Origin: Elephas maximus indicus
Lineage: Eukaryota > Chordata > Mammalia > Proboscidea > Elephantidae
Direction of reading: 5' to 3'
DNA: 64,000 nucleotides
NCBI RefSeq assembly: GCF_024166365.1
Contig: NC_064831.1
Location: 47,803,768-47,867,767, forward strand
Part shown: in pieces, positions 52,331-62,604 of the stretch
How positions within the stretch are numbered: the stretch's first letter is position 1
Layout of the letters: each line of letters starts with the position of its first letter
Notes under the pieces: generated by a model
Seen by the model: only the letters and a program-made list of their open reading frames with translations
Database searches by the model: none
What the model was told of the DNA's origin: nothing
Translations under genes and position numbers: made by a program

Positions 52331-52428
52331 AAACCCAAATAGCAACCATATAGGACAGAGTAGAACTGCCCCATAGGGTTTCCAAGGAGTGACTGGTGGA
52401 TTTGAACTTTAACCACTATGCCACCAGT
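52331..52428 (-). repeat. AfroSINE-type SINE, internally deleted
   Basis: GCAACCATATAGGACAGAGT to CTATGCCACC; the sequence between GGATTTGAAC and TTAACCACT is missing about 25 bases. Confidence 0.82.
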
Positions 52429-52439
52429 AGCTGTAATTA

Positions 52440-52850
52440 TTATTTCACCACTCGACTGTTGGTTTGTTGTACCGTGATGGCTTGTGTACTGCTATGATGC
52501 TGGAAGCTATACCACCAGTATTTCAAGTACCAGCAGGGACACCCATGGTGGACAGGTTTCAACAGAGCTTTTAGGCTAAGACAGACTAGGAAGAAGGGTC
52601 TGGCACTCTACTTCTGAAAATCAGCCAATGAAAACCCTATTGATCACAAGAGAATATTATCTGATATTGTCTTCCAGTAGTGCTGGAACCTGTAGCTTTG
52701 ACAGTACTCAGAATCACAGCGGCTGCAACAAAGGACTGGAGCACACCAGCAATAGTGAGGATGATGCAGGACCGGGCAAGGTTTCCTTCCGTTTTACGTG
52801 GGGTCACCGTGAGTCAGAGCCAGTTCGATGGCAACTGAACAACAACAGCA
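52440..52850 (+). repeat. RTE-related repeat 3' end
   Basis: CTGCTATGATGCTGGAAGCT, CTTCTGAAAATCAGCCAATG, ACTGGAGCACACCAGCAATA, then GTGAGTCAGAGCCAGTTCG and AACAACAACAGCAG. The 3' end matches RTE/SINE tails; a second RTE-mobilised family. Confidence 0.65.
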
Positions 52851-53953
52851 GTTATTATTATTAGGAGACTTGTCCAATGTCACACAGTTGTCAGAGTCAG
52901 GGTCAGAACCAGATATCCTGACTCTTAGGCCAGCGCTCCTTCTTCTGTAAAAGGTCTCTCTCTGCATCGGCCAAATCATGGCTTCTTTTCACAAGATGGA
53001 TAGTATTTTCATGCAATTAAGCAAAATTGGCCCTTCAGAAAAGTTATTTTGCCTTGTCACCTGAATAGAAGTGCTTCGAGCGGTCTGAATTCATTTGCAG
53101 TCTCTCGTCAGACCCTGTGTGACCAGAGACGTTAATTTGTGAGACAGGCAGGGCAGGAGGGGTGTGAGTGGGGCTCAGCTCCCTGTGGCCTACAGCTAAT
53201 TGGCCTCCTTGGGCCCCACGCCCAGCATCTGCTGACAGGGCATTCCTGAGAAGTGGGGAGAGGCCAGATAGGATCGTTTTAAAGAGGACAAAGTGAAGGA
53301 CAGGGAGATTAGCCCATCTGCCCTCTTAATTATGTGGTGAGCTAGAGATGGAGCCCAGAATTGAATCCAGATTTCTCCAGTCCCAGAGGGGCTTTTTCCT
53401 CAGAGGTCTTGCTACATTCCTTCTCGTGGACCCCCCCGCCCCTGGCCCCAGAAGCACATACCTGGGTTCAGTTCAGGGGTGTGTGTCTCTGGGTGTTACC
53501 ATTCCTCCCTTCCTATCATACTGATTCTTAAAAAAAAAAAGGAAGAAAAATCCTTACCCTTAGAAAAGGGTCGCTTAACTGAGAATAGCATAGATGATAC
53601 ACAGCTTGCTTAAATGCTCTTAACCACATCTATTTTTCAAGAATTTTGGCTTGGTATGTCCAGAGCCCAAACAGCAGAGGTCTTCAGATTTGACCCCTGG
53701 ATTTCTTGCCCGAAGAATTTACAAACAAAAGCAATGTGCAAGTTATTAACGTTAAAAGGAGTTTTCTCCATCCCAAAACCCAAGACAGCATTCACATAAG
53801 ACACAACCTGGAACTAGGAAGGGACAGTGATTTCCATAAATTCCCATCTGCAGCCTTCCCCATTCAGGGGGCACTTTAAGAACAATACTGTGGGCTTCCA
53901 CCTCCAGGGAGCTTGACCAGAATTACACACGTAAACATGTTCTGTCCAAGTAC
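52851..53953. other. Intergenic, MIR traces
   Basis: 52860-52950 (AATGTCACACAGTTGTCAGA) and 53285-53385 look like MIR relics. No exon recognised. Confidence 0.4.
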
Positions 53954-54110
53954 GGAGCCCTGGTGGCACAGTGGTTAAAAACTTGGCTGCTAACCAAATG
54001 GTCAGCAGTTTGAATCCACCAGCTGCTCCATGGAAACCCTATGGGGTAGTTCTACTCTGTCCTATAGGATCCCTATGAGTCAGAATCGACTTGATGGCAA
54101 TGGGGGTTCG
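53954..54110 (+). repeat. AfroSINE-type SINE, short form
   Basis: CGGAGCCCTGGTGGCACAGT head, GTTTGAATCCACC B box, tail AATCGACTTGATGGCAATGG. Confidence 0.92.
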
Positions 54111-54925
54111 GGTATCCGAGTGCAGTCTTTAACCATTTTCAGATTTTCTAACAAAGTTAGCTTCCCGACAGGGTAACTTACCAGAGATGTTGACTTTAGA
54201 GACCTCTCCCTGTTCTGTGGACCTCTCCCCCTAACTAAATTCTTTTTTAATATGGAAAACACAAGAAATAAAACTAGTCTGATAATGTTTATCTAAGCAG
54301 TTACCAACTGCACTGTTTCTATTTTGGTGACTCTCTGCGAAACCACCAAGGTAAGTGCCGTCCTGCCAGGCTGGTTGGCAACCATCCAGCCCCTTTGTCT
54401 CAGCCGGGTCTTCTTCTGAAGCAGACCCAATTCTCTCTTCACGTCTTCTGGTGCTGCTGAGCAGGGCGATGCTCAGTCATTCTTTCCTTCAAAGGCTGAG
54501 AAGTTCTTTGAAGCAACAAGTTGGCTTGTTCCACTGGTCACTCATTCGTTCACATATTCAAGCAACGCTCATTAGCACTTCTGCATGTCAGGTAGGAGCC
54601 AGGCTTTGGGTTTAGTTCCTTGATCTCCTGGATTCAGCAGTCTAGTGATTCTAACAATTACAAACGTGGGGCATTTGCAATAATGAAAGGGTGCTATGGA
54701 AGCAAGCGTTTTATTTACCGCCCATCCTCAAATGTTAACTGTGCCCTTGTCCATGCTCAAAAGAGACCACTAAATTTATTGTGCTAAAGTTATCACAGCA
54801 TGTGATGTGAGGTAACGTTCAATCTCAAGTGCTGAGTTTAAAAGGGCTTTAAATGTGAGTTTAAAATGCTGGATTTAAAAGCATTCCCATTGGACAGTCC
54901 CACTGGGCTCCGCTTGAAGTAAAAA
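54111..54925. other. Intergenic, no feature seen
   Basis: No recognised repeat or exon. Confidence 0.4.
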
Positions 54926-55081
54926 TGGAGCTCTGGTGGTGCAGTGGTTAAGAGCTCCACTGCTAACCAAAAGGTTGGCAGTTGGAATCCACCAGCTGCT
55001 CCCTGGAAACGCCGTGGGGCAGTTCTACTCTGTCCTGTAGGGTCGCTATGAGTCGGAATCGACTTGACTGCAACAGGTTTG
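54926..55081 (+). repeat. AfroSINE-type SINE, short form
   Basis: TGGAGCTCTGGTGGTGCAGT head, GTCGCTATGAGTCGGAATCG tail; GAAGTAAAAAT precedes (54915) and GAAGTAAAAAT follows (55081), the target duplication. Confidence 0.93.
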
Positions 55082-55129
55082 AAGTAAAAATAAAAATACT
55101 AGTAACAGAGCAACAGAAGTGATCGGAGG

Positions 55130-55370
55130 GAGCCCTGGCTATTGGCTTGGAATGAGAATCTTTTGGGAGTGGGGTGGGAGGGTGGCAGAGTTTTTGCTTT
55201 GCCGTTGACGAATTCAGTGCTTGGCCAAGTCACTTAGCTTCTTGGGATTTGAATTTTCCAGTTTCTAACACGATGAAGTTGGAACTGATTGATATCTCCC
55301 AAAGTCTGTCTCTTAAAACAAAAATCCTGAGGAAAATGGAATTGGTGGTCAAATGAATTTGGGGAATGGA
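55130..55370 (+). repeat. Dispersed repeat shared with 47640-47880
   Basis: GCCAAGTCACTTAGCTTCTT, GGGATTTGAATTTTCCAG and ATCCTGAGGAAAATGGAATT align with the other copy over about 230 bases. Confidence 0.55.
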
Positions 55371-55838
55371 GCATAATCTCCTCCCTCCCTCCCCCCACCA
55401 TCCTACAGAAATTCAAAATCACCCTAGCATATTAACGGTTTAGTGAGGTCCTAGTGTAAAAAAGCCTGTTTAACTTTATTTAACCCAGCGTTTCTCACAC
55501 TTATTTGCCTGCAGATCCAATTTTATGTAGTGCCTATTAACATAGAAATGTTGGACTAGATGTTAATTCAAAAGCCAGTAAAGGTTTATTGAGGGCCTAT
55601 TTTGTGCTAGGAAGTTGCTTCTTGGACTGTATTATGAGTCTGTGAACCTTATGATTCAACAAATAAATAGAGTAGGTGGAGATTTTCCTGTAGATAACAC
55701 GTTCTAATTAATTTGTCCGCAATTCCCAGAAGTGACTTCCTTCCTTCAGTATCAGTGGTTTTTCTTTCACGTGGTTGCCAAGCTTTCTTTTCACATTGTA
55801 TTGGGGTTCAAAGAAAATTTAATCCTTTTAAATAATAT
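55371..55838. other. Intergenic, no feature seen
   Basis: AT-rich; no repeat or exon recognised. Confidence 0.4.
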
Positions 55839-55997
55839 TGTTGTTATTATGTGCCATTGAGTCGGTTCCAATTCATAGCAACCAATAGGACAGAGTAGAA
55901 CTATTCCTTAGGGTTTCTAAGGAGCGGCTGGTGGATTTGAACTGCTGACCTTTTGCCTAGCAGCCCAGCTCTTAACCATTGTGCCACCAGGGCTCCA
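55839..55997 (-). repeat. AfroSINE-type SINE, short form
   Basis: ATTGTTGTTATTATGTGCCA RTE-like end, GAGTCGGTTCCAATTCATAG, ending TGTGCCACCAGGGCTCC. Confidence 0.92.
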
Positions 55998-56025
55998 GTA
56001 AATAATGTAGTGAATAAAAAAAACA

Positions 56026-56229
56026 AACAGTTTCTGTTGAGCTGACTCTGACTCATGGTGACCCATGTGTGTCAGAGTGAAAGTGTCCTTCGTAGGGTTT
56101 TCCATGGCTGATAGTTTGGAAGTAGATGGCCAGGCCTTTTTTCCAAGGCACCTCTGGGCAGACTGGAATCTCCAACATTTTGGTTAGCAGCTGAGCTGCA
56201 ATAACGATTTATACCACCGGAGACTCCCA
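56026..56229 (-). repeat. SINE, CATGTGTGTCAG subfamily
   Basis: TTTCTGTTGAGCTGACTCTG, CCATGTGTGTCAGAGTGAAA, GGCCAGGCCTTTTTTCC, ending CACCGGAGACTCC. Confidence 0.88.
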
Positions 56230-56249
56230 ATGCAGCACATGATAGAGAA

Positions 56250-56690
56250 TCCATAGTGCCTACCTCATGACCTTGGTGTTCCCAGTTGCCTCATATGCAT
56301 GGGAAAGCTGAACAGTGAATGAGGAAGACAGAAGAAAAATTGACGCCTTTGAATTGTGGTGTTGAAGAATATTGAACATGCCACGGACTGCCAAAAGAAC
56401 AAACAAATCTGTCTTGGGAGATGTACAGCCAGACTGCTGCTTAGAAGCAAGGATAGCAACACTTGGTCTCACTTTGTACATGTTATCAGGAGATAAGACA
56501 TCATGCTTGGTAGAGTAGAGGGTCAGTGGAAAAGAAGAAGACCCTCAACTAGATGGACTGACACAGTGACTGCAACAATGGGCTCAAGCATAGCGATTGT
56601 AAGGATCACTCAGGACTGGGCAAGGTTTCGTTTTGTTGTACATGGGGTCACTATGAGTTGGAACTGACTTGACAACACCTAACAACAACC
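56250..56690 (+). mobile_element. RTE LINE 3' end fragment
   Basis: Plus-strand counterpart of 28746-29200: TTTGAATTGTGGTGTTGAAG, ACGGACTGCCAAAAGAAC and AGACATCATGCTTGGTAGAG, then GGTCACTATGAGTTGGAACT and CACCTAACAACAACC. The last part is nearly identical to SINE tails in the window. Confidence 0.85.
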
Positions 56691-56766
56691 ACATCATGCT
56701 GGTCTTAACTCCCCATCTGCTCCTAGCCTAGAGATTGAACCAGTCTTCAGACGCATAGACAAAACA

Positions 56767-56934
56767 ACCAAACCCACTGCCGTTGAGTTGATTCTGACTC
56801 ATGGCAACCCTCTGTGTTACAGAATAGAACTGCTCCATAGATCGCCAGGCCTTTCCTCCAGGGTGCTGCTGGGTGGGTTCAAGGAGCCAGGCTTTAGGTT
56901 AGCGATCGAGCACAAACTGTTTGCACCACCCAGG
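56767..56934 (-). repeat. SINE, diverged
   Basis: CCGTTGAGTTGATTCTGACT, CGCCAGGCCTTTCCTCC, ending GTTTGCACCACCCAGG. Confidence 0.82.
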
Positions 56935-58767
56935 TCAGATGCACAAGGGATCTTTAAGTGTTCATGCCGCCATTATTTGTTCATGCCCCCTTTCTATGGG
57001 TTCCAGGTGCTTTAACAATTTGGGTAAGGTCTCCTTTGTTTTGGGAAGAAGAAACATTCACTACGTGTTTCTTTTCTGCAGCTGGTTAAAACAACAAATC
57101 CCTATCTGGCCAGCTAAAAGCTATACTCATTTTGTCTTTTGCCATTTTCACACTAAGGGGAAGGACATCGTGTAACATGTTTTTAAAATGTTCTCCCAGG
57201 TGTCTTATTCCACAGAAAGTTTAGGAAGAGAGTTTTGACAGAGATCCTGGTTTCCTTTATTTTAAAGTCATCTTAGTTTAGGTTTTCACAGGAAGACAGG
57301 GCATGCCTGAGAGCAAGGGAGAGACTGAGGGTGCACGTGGGCTCTAGGGGGAAATCTCTTCGCCTGCTCTGACTCTGCCTTGCGTAAAGTTAGGAAAAAA
57401 GAACAAGCAGAAAGTTAGACTCTGCGAGTAAAGCAGTCTTAAATCTGGAGTCCGTATTTTCTTTTCTTTTTTTTTTTTTTATTCTCTTAAATTGACTTTA
57501 TGCTGCTGATGGTAATGCCTAAGTGATAGCTGCTGATAAATATTATCTTTGTGGAGACACAGGGCATCATCATATGTCAACTCTGCAGACTAATTTTTTA
57601 TGCAAGCCCAGCAGATTTTTGTGGATATGGGCCAGGAATTTTAATGAAAGAAAACATCAAAGATGCAGAAGAAATGAGAATATTAGTCAAGGAAGATACA
57701 CAGCGATGCTCTCTGATAACCCCTGGTATTGACATTAGAACTCTGTGGGAGCAACTTAAATAAACATCTGGACACCGAGTTTAGACGTTTTCTGTGACAA
57801 ACCCCAGACAGATCTTTTCGACTTGCAATAATAAATATTTCAGAGGCTATATGAATCAACTGAAAATCCTGTTTTCAATTATTCTAGTTTTATAAATAGA
57901 GCATAGTTAATTATTCAAGTGTAGAATTTCTTTTGAAGATGAGGTGAATTTTATATTTCCTCTGTCCATGTTATACTTCAGTTTTATTATTCATATCAAA
58001 TTCATGTCTGTGTGTTCAAAAATAATACAGTTAGCTTTGCCAGCTACCATTAAAGCAGAATCCAGCTGAGCTTTTATTATTTTATTTTTAGGAAAGATCC
58101 TTTTACAGACCTCAGCACTGCAGTTTGGTAAACTTGTCCAGCATGGCCAGCCCCAGCTAAGGATACCAGTGGCAGTCAAAGAGGGGAGACTGTCTCCCTA
58201 GTTCTTCTGACTTAATTTCTTTAATTATTTTGGGGGAGTTTGGCTATTGGTTAGCCAGGAAGGGACAAGAAGGACAGCACACTGGTAATGCTTCAAGAAA
58301 TCCTAGCTTTATGAAAAACTTTACCAAAATAAAAATAGCTGTGTAGTCAGTAACCAAAACTACTGGCATGGTCTTGTTGATGGCTTCTGAAAATTTTATA
58401 ATACAAACAGGATTTCCCCGACAAGTTGAAAATAAAAAGGGCAGCGTGGCAGACTGCATACACCCGTGGAGAGAGGGGAAAATCCTGTGCATTCAAATTA
58501 GCGTCTGTGGCTGACAGCCCTCCGTGTTTATGACCCACCCTGGCATTAAGGTGTGACCTAGACTGACATTTTGGTCAGAGGCTGGCTTCAGAACTACTGG
58601 GACTGTGTTTATGGTGCATACCAGAGTGCACTTTGTGAAACAGTTGTGTACGCATGTGTTCACCACCTCCCCTACCAGACTGCGAACTCAACGGGGATTG
58701 TCTCATCTTTGCGTCTGACACAAAGGAGGCCCTTTCCAAATGTTTGAATCAAGAGGTCCCAGGGAAT
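56935..58767. other. Repeat-poor intergenic block
   Basis: No recognised SINE, L1 or LTR over 1.8 kb except a T run at 57464-57480. Stretches like 57485-57770 look compositionally even and free of repeats. No exon was recognised. Confidence 0.4.
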
Positions 58768-59000
58768 CCCGGGGTGGTGCAAATGGCTAATGTGCTCTGC
58801 TGCTAACCAAAAGGTTGAAGGTTCGAGCCCACCCGGAGGCACCTTGAAAGAAAGGCGTGGCGATCTACTTCCAAAAAATCAGCCATTGAAAACCCTGTGA
58901 ACACAGTTCTACTCTGACACACACCGGGGGGGGGGGGGGGGTGGGTGCGGGCAGGAGTCTGAATCAACTTCACGGAGCTGGTTGCTGGTTTTTACTGGTT
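58768..59000 (+). repeat. SINE, CAAAAAATCAGCC subfamily, with G run
   Basis: GGGGTGGTGCAAATGGCTAA head, CTACTTCCAAAAAATCAGCC, then a run of 16 G at 58926-58941 inside the tail, and CACGGAGCTGGTTGCTGG. Confidence 0.82.
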
Positions 59001-59009
59001 CTGCCTCTG

Positions 59010-59213
59010 GAGCCCTGGGCGGTGCAAGCAGTTAACACGTTCCCTCCTAATTGAAAGGTTGGGGGCTTGAGTCCACTCAGAGTTGCCTCTGAAGAAAGGC
59101 CTGGCGATCCACGTCCAAAAAATCACCCATTGAAAACCCTGGAGGCATAAGCACTGCTCTGACGCACACGGGCCACCACGAGTTGGAGTGGACGTGATGG
59201 CACCTGGCGGTTC
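59010..59213 (+). repeat. SINE, CAAAAAATCAGCC subfamily
   Basis: GGAGCCCTGGGCGGTGCAAG head, CACGTCCAAAAAATCACCC, tail ACCACGAGTTGGAGTGGACG. Follows the previous copy head to tail. Confidence 0.82.
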
Positions 59214-60763
59214 TGTTCCTGATAATTTTGGGGGGAGGAGGCTTTAGATAAGTGACAACGTCTCCATTTGCCCGTTTTAAAATCTAGGGCCTGAGAATAT
59301 TAGCCAGCGTTCCCTGAGCTCGTAATAAATGCCGAACACTGTGTGAGAGATACATTAAAGAAATAGATGTGTGTAATGTATCAAGTGAAACTAGAAGGTT
59401 TTTCATGAAAAACGCCAATTGCTTCTCAATCCCTCCCTTCCCTAAAGCAGCGACTTCAGTTGCTTCTTAGTTATTTATCGCTAGATTTCTAAAGAATGGC
59501 CTTATGCTGCTGTCGTTTAATTTTTAAATGGACGTTATCTACTGACTGGAGAGTGAGGTTCACTCCTATGCCCCATGTACCCTCTTTCTCTTCCTCTCCT
59601 TTCATCCTCTCCATTTTTGATGAAATATTCTGTGTCTACACTATAATCACTATAGGCAATATTTTCTGTTAACAATGTTGGCAAACCCGCCTAAGATTAC
59701 ACTGCCTTCTTTATATAGCTTGAGTTTACTTTGGAATTAAGAATTAGTTTGTTTGTTTGCTTAATTTTCTATGTGCCTAAAAAAAATGAAGGCTCACACT
59801 TACCAACAGAAGCATGATACTACTCTCCATATGCCCAGACAGATCACCCAAGCTATCGTTTGGTTCTCCTCCACTTGAGCCATCCCTGCTGGAGCCCTCT
59901 GTCCTGGTCCACTCGGGTCTACTGCTGCCCTCTGAGACGTCCTTTCACCTGCCTTCTGGGCATTCTATTTACCTCACTTCTGCATAGGACCTGTTTTCTG
60001 GATTCCACATCTTTGCCTTTCTTAGTTTTCCCCTAAGTTTTGATCGAACGCATCTTTCCAGCAGCAAAATGGCAGCAGAGGAGATGCCTTTTTTGAGACT
60101 TTGCTTGTCTGATGGTTTTACTCTGCCCTTGCCCCTGATTCGTAGTTTGGCTGGGTGTAGAATCCTAAGTAGAAAATCCATTTCCTTTAGGATTTGGAAG
60201 GCATTAATGACCCCACCACCTTTTAGCTTCTAGCTGTTGAGAAGTCTGATGACATTTGAATCCGGTCTTTTTTGTGCGACCTGTTCCCCCCTCGTCCCCC
60301 CGACCCCTCACCCTCAACATTAGGGATTTTTTTTTTTATCCCTAGGATATTGAAGTTCCATGATGGTGTGCCTTGTTGTCAGCCTCTGCTGCCCTCTTTT
60401 TTTTGTGAGGGGATTGGAGGGGATTGGATACTTAATCTAGAAAACCACGTCTTGATTTCTGGGAAATTTTCTTGTTTTGTTACTTTATAATTTACTCCTT
60501 CCCATCTCTTACTTTCTCATGCTGGAACGTCTATTAGTAACATATTGGATCTCCTGGGTGATTACTGTAATATTCTCATTCATATTCGTTACGGGTTTTT
60601 TTTTTTTTATTGTTTGTTTCTTTCTGCTCCTTGAATTATCTCTTTTCTTTCAAGCACCCTTGCCTCTATTTTTCTTATTTGCTTTTGGTCTCTGTATCAT
60701 GTTAGAGACTGTCTTCTGATCTCTTCTATCATTGTTGCCTAGTGAGTTACTGAAAGTTCCAGG
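59214..60763. other. Intergenic, possible LINE relics
   Basis: 59940-60470 (GGCTGGGTGTAGAATCCTAA, GGATTTGGAAGGCATTAATG, GAGAAGTCTGATGACATTTG) resembles an old LINE-related repeat common in mammals; the family is uncertain. T runs at 60329-60338 and 60596-60609. No gene recognised. Confidence 0.4.
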
Positions 60764-61190
60764 GAAAAGCCTGTGTGGGGGCCCAGAGTGACGGTCAGGG
60801 GAGAGAGCCTGTGTGGGGGCCCAGAGTGATGGACCAGGGAAGAGCCTGTGTGGGGGCCCAGAGTGATGGACCAGGGGAGAACCTGTGTGGGGGCCCAGAG
60901 TGATGGTCAGGGGAGCAGGGGGCCTGGAGTGACGGACCAGCGGAGAGCCTGTGTGGGGGTTCAGAGTGATGGACCAGGGGAGAACCTGTGTGGGGGCCCA
61001 GGGTGACAATCAGGGGAGAGCCTGTGTGGGGGCCCAGAGTGATGGACCAGGTAGAGCCTGTGTGGGGGCCCAGAGTGATGGACCGGGGGAGAGCCTATGT
61101 GGGGGCCCAGAGTGACAATCAGGGGAGAGCCTCTGTGGGGGCCCAGAGTGATGGACCGGGAGAGAGCCTGTGTGGGGGCCCAGAGTGATG
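60764..61190 (+). repeat. 37-bp minisatellite, about 12 units
   Basis: Units of 36-38 bases built on GCCTGTGTGGGGGCCCAGAG followed by TGATGGACCAGGGGAGA. Unit starts (CCAGAGTG) at 60783, 60821, 60858, 60895, 60924, 60961, 60998, 61034, 61070, 61107, 61143 and 61180; the fifth is 8-9 bases short. Two tail types alternate, GATGGACC and GACAATCA/GACGGTCA. Because the unit length is near 36, frames stay open on both strands, giving false proline- or glycine-rich proteins. Confidence 0.95.
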
Positions 61191-61665
61191 GGGGCACTAG
61201 CCCCTTTTTGGGAGATCAGCAAATGCCAGCTTCCCTCCATCTTTCCTGTGCTGGCATGTTCTTCAGGGGGTCTCTTGCCTTTGCCTGTGTGCCCAGTTGT
61301 AGCATTCAGGGAAGGGTATCAGGACACCCACCACTGAGCCCCCAGTCCCTCACTCCCTGTCCCCTCCTTTTCAAAAAATTACCTCACCTGCCTTCCCTGT
61401 GGAAAATGTCCTTGAGTCCAAACCTCTCTGGTCTGTCTCTCCAGAGGGTCCACCATTAGAGCAGAGGCTGGAGGAGGGGGTGGGGAAGGTCTGTCCATTC
61501 TTGATGCAGACTGCCAGTGAACCCTCCATTTTTTAGCCCTACCCCTCAGACTTGCAGAGGATATTGCTGCCTTAATTGCTGAGCTTTCTGGGGTTCTGTG
61601 TATAAACTGGCATGCTTTTTGTTGGTTTCTCTCCTACAGGCAGTTACATACTAGCTTTCACCAGT
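61191..61665. other. Intergenic, no feature seen
   Basis: GC-rich flank of the minisatellite; no recognised repeat or exon. Confidence 0.4.
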
Positions 61666-62146
61666 TACCTCAGTCATCTAGTGCTGCTGTTACAGAAATA
61701 CCACAAGTGCATGGCTTTGACAAAGAGAAATGTATTCTCTCACAGTTTAGGAGGCTAGACGTGCAAATTCAGGGTGCCAGCTCCAGGAGAAGGCTTTCTC
61801 TCTCTGTCGACTCTGGAGGAAAGTCCTTGTCATCAATCTTCCCTGGGGTCTAGGAATTTCTCAGTGTAGGGACCCCAGGTCCAAAGGACGCACTCTTCTC
61901 TTGGCTGTTCTTTCTTGGTGGTATAAGGTCCCTCTCCTCTCTGCTCGCTTCTCTCTTTTATACCTCAAAAGAGAATGCCTCAAGATACAACCTAATCCTG
62001 TAGATTGTGTCCTGTCTCATTAACATCATAGATGTTAGAATTTACAACTCATCAGATCACAAACTGGAAGACAACCACAAAATTCTGGGAATCATAGCCT
62101 AGCCAAGTGACACACATTTTGGGGGGACATAATTCAATCCATAGCA
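61666..62146 (-). mobile_element. MaLR-like solo LTR
   Basis: Complement of the copy at 46248: TCATCTAGTGCTGCTGTTAC first, ACATAATTCAATCCATAGCA last. Flanks CCAGT (61661-61665) and CCACT (62147-62151) form a 5-bp duplication with one change. Confidence 0.85.
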
Positions 62147-62445
62147 CCACTCTGGTAAGTTCGTGGGTGCATGGGCTTGAACAATTTTTATTCTTTAACC
62201 GTCATTTCAGTAGGGCTTCAGGATAGAATGGGTTTAAATGTGTGTATTCAATCTGCAATGTTTAACTGGAAGCTTTAACCCATTTATATGCAACCATCTA
62301 AGGTAGGAAAAATTATTTTCCTTGTTTTGCAGAGGGGGAAATAGACATTATTAAAGACACACAGCTAGGAAGTGACTGAGTTGGGTCTTAAACCCACTTC
62401 TCTCTGACCCTGAAGATGACCCTCTCTGCCTCAGAAGACTGGACA
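62147..62445 (+). repeat. MIR-like trace
   Basis: TGCAGAGGGGGAAATAGACA and AAAGACACACAGCTAGGAAG near 62330-62375 are MIR-type words; the rest is unremarkable. Confidence 0.5.
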
Positions 62446-62604
62446 TGTTGTTGGTGCCATTGAGCCAATTGCAGCTCATAGTGACCCCATGTGACAGAGT
62501 AGAACTGTACCATAGGATTTTCTTTCCTGGAATCTTTATGGAAGCAGATCAGATGGCCAAGTCTTTCTCCTGTGGAGCTGCTGGGTGGGGTCAAACCTCC
62601 AACT
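62446..62604 (-). repeat. SINE truncated by L1 insertion
   Basis: TGTTGTTGGTGCCATTGAGC to GGGGTCAAACCTCCAACTT, then the T run of the L1 begins. The head of the SINE is expected beyond the window. Confidence 0.85.

Noticed and set aside
60764..61190. Regular direct repeats resembling a CRISPR array
   Set aside because: Units are contiguous with no unique spacers, and the genome is mammalian.
60650..61459. Long proline- and glycine-rich frames on both strands
   Set aside because: They are products of the 37-bp tandem repeat, whose near-36 period keeps all frames open.
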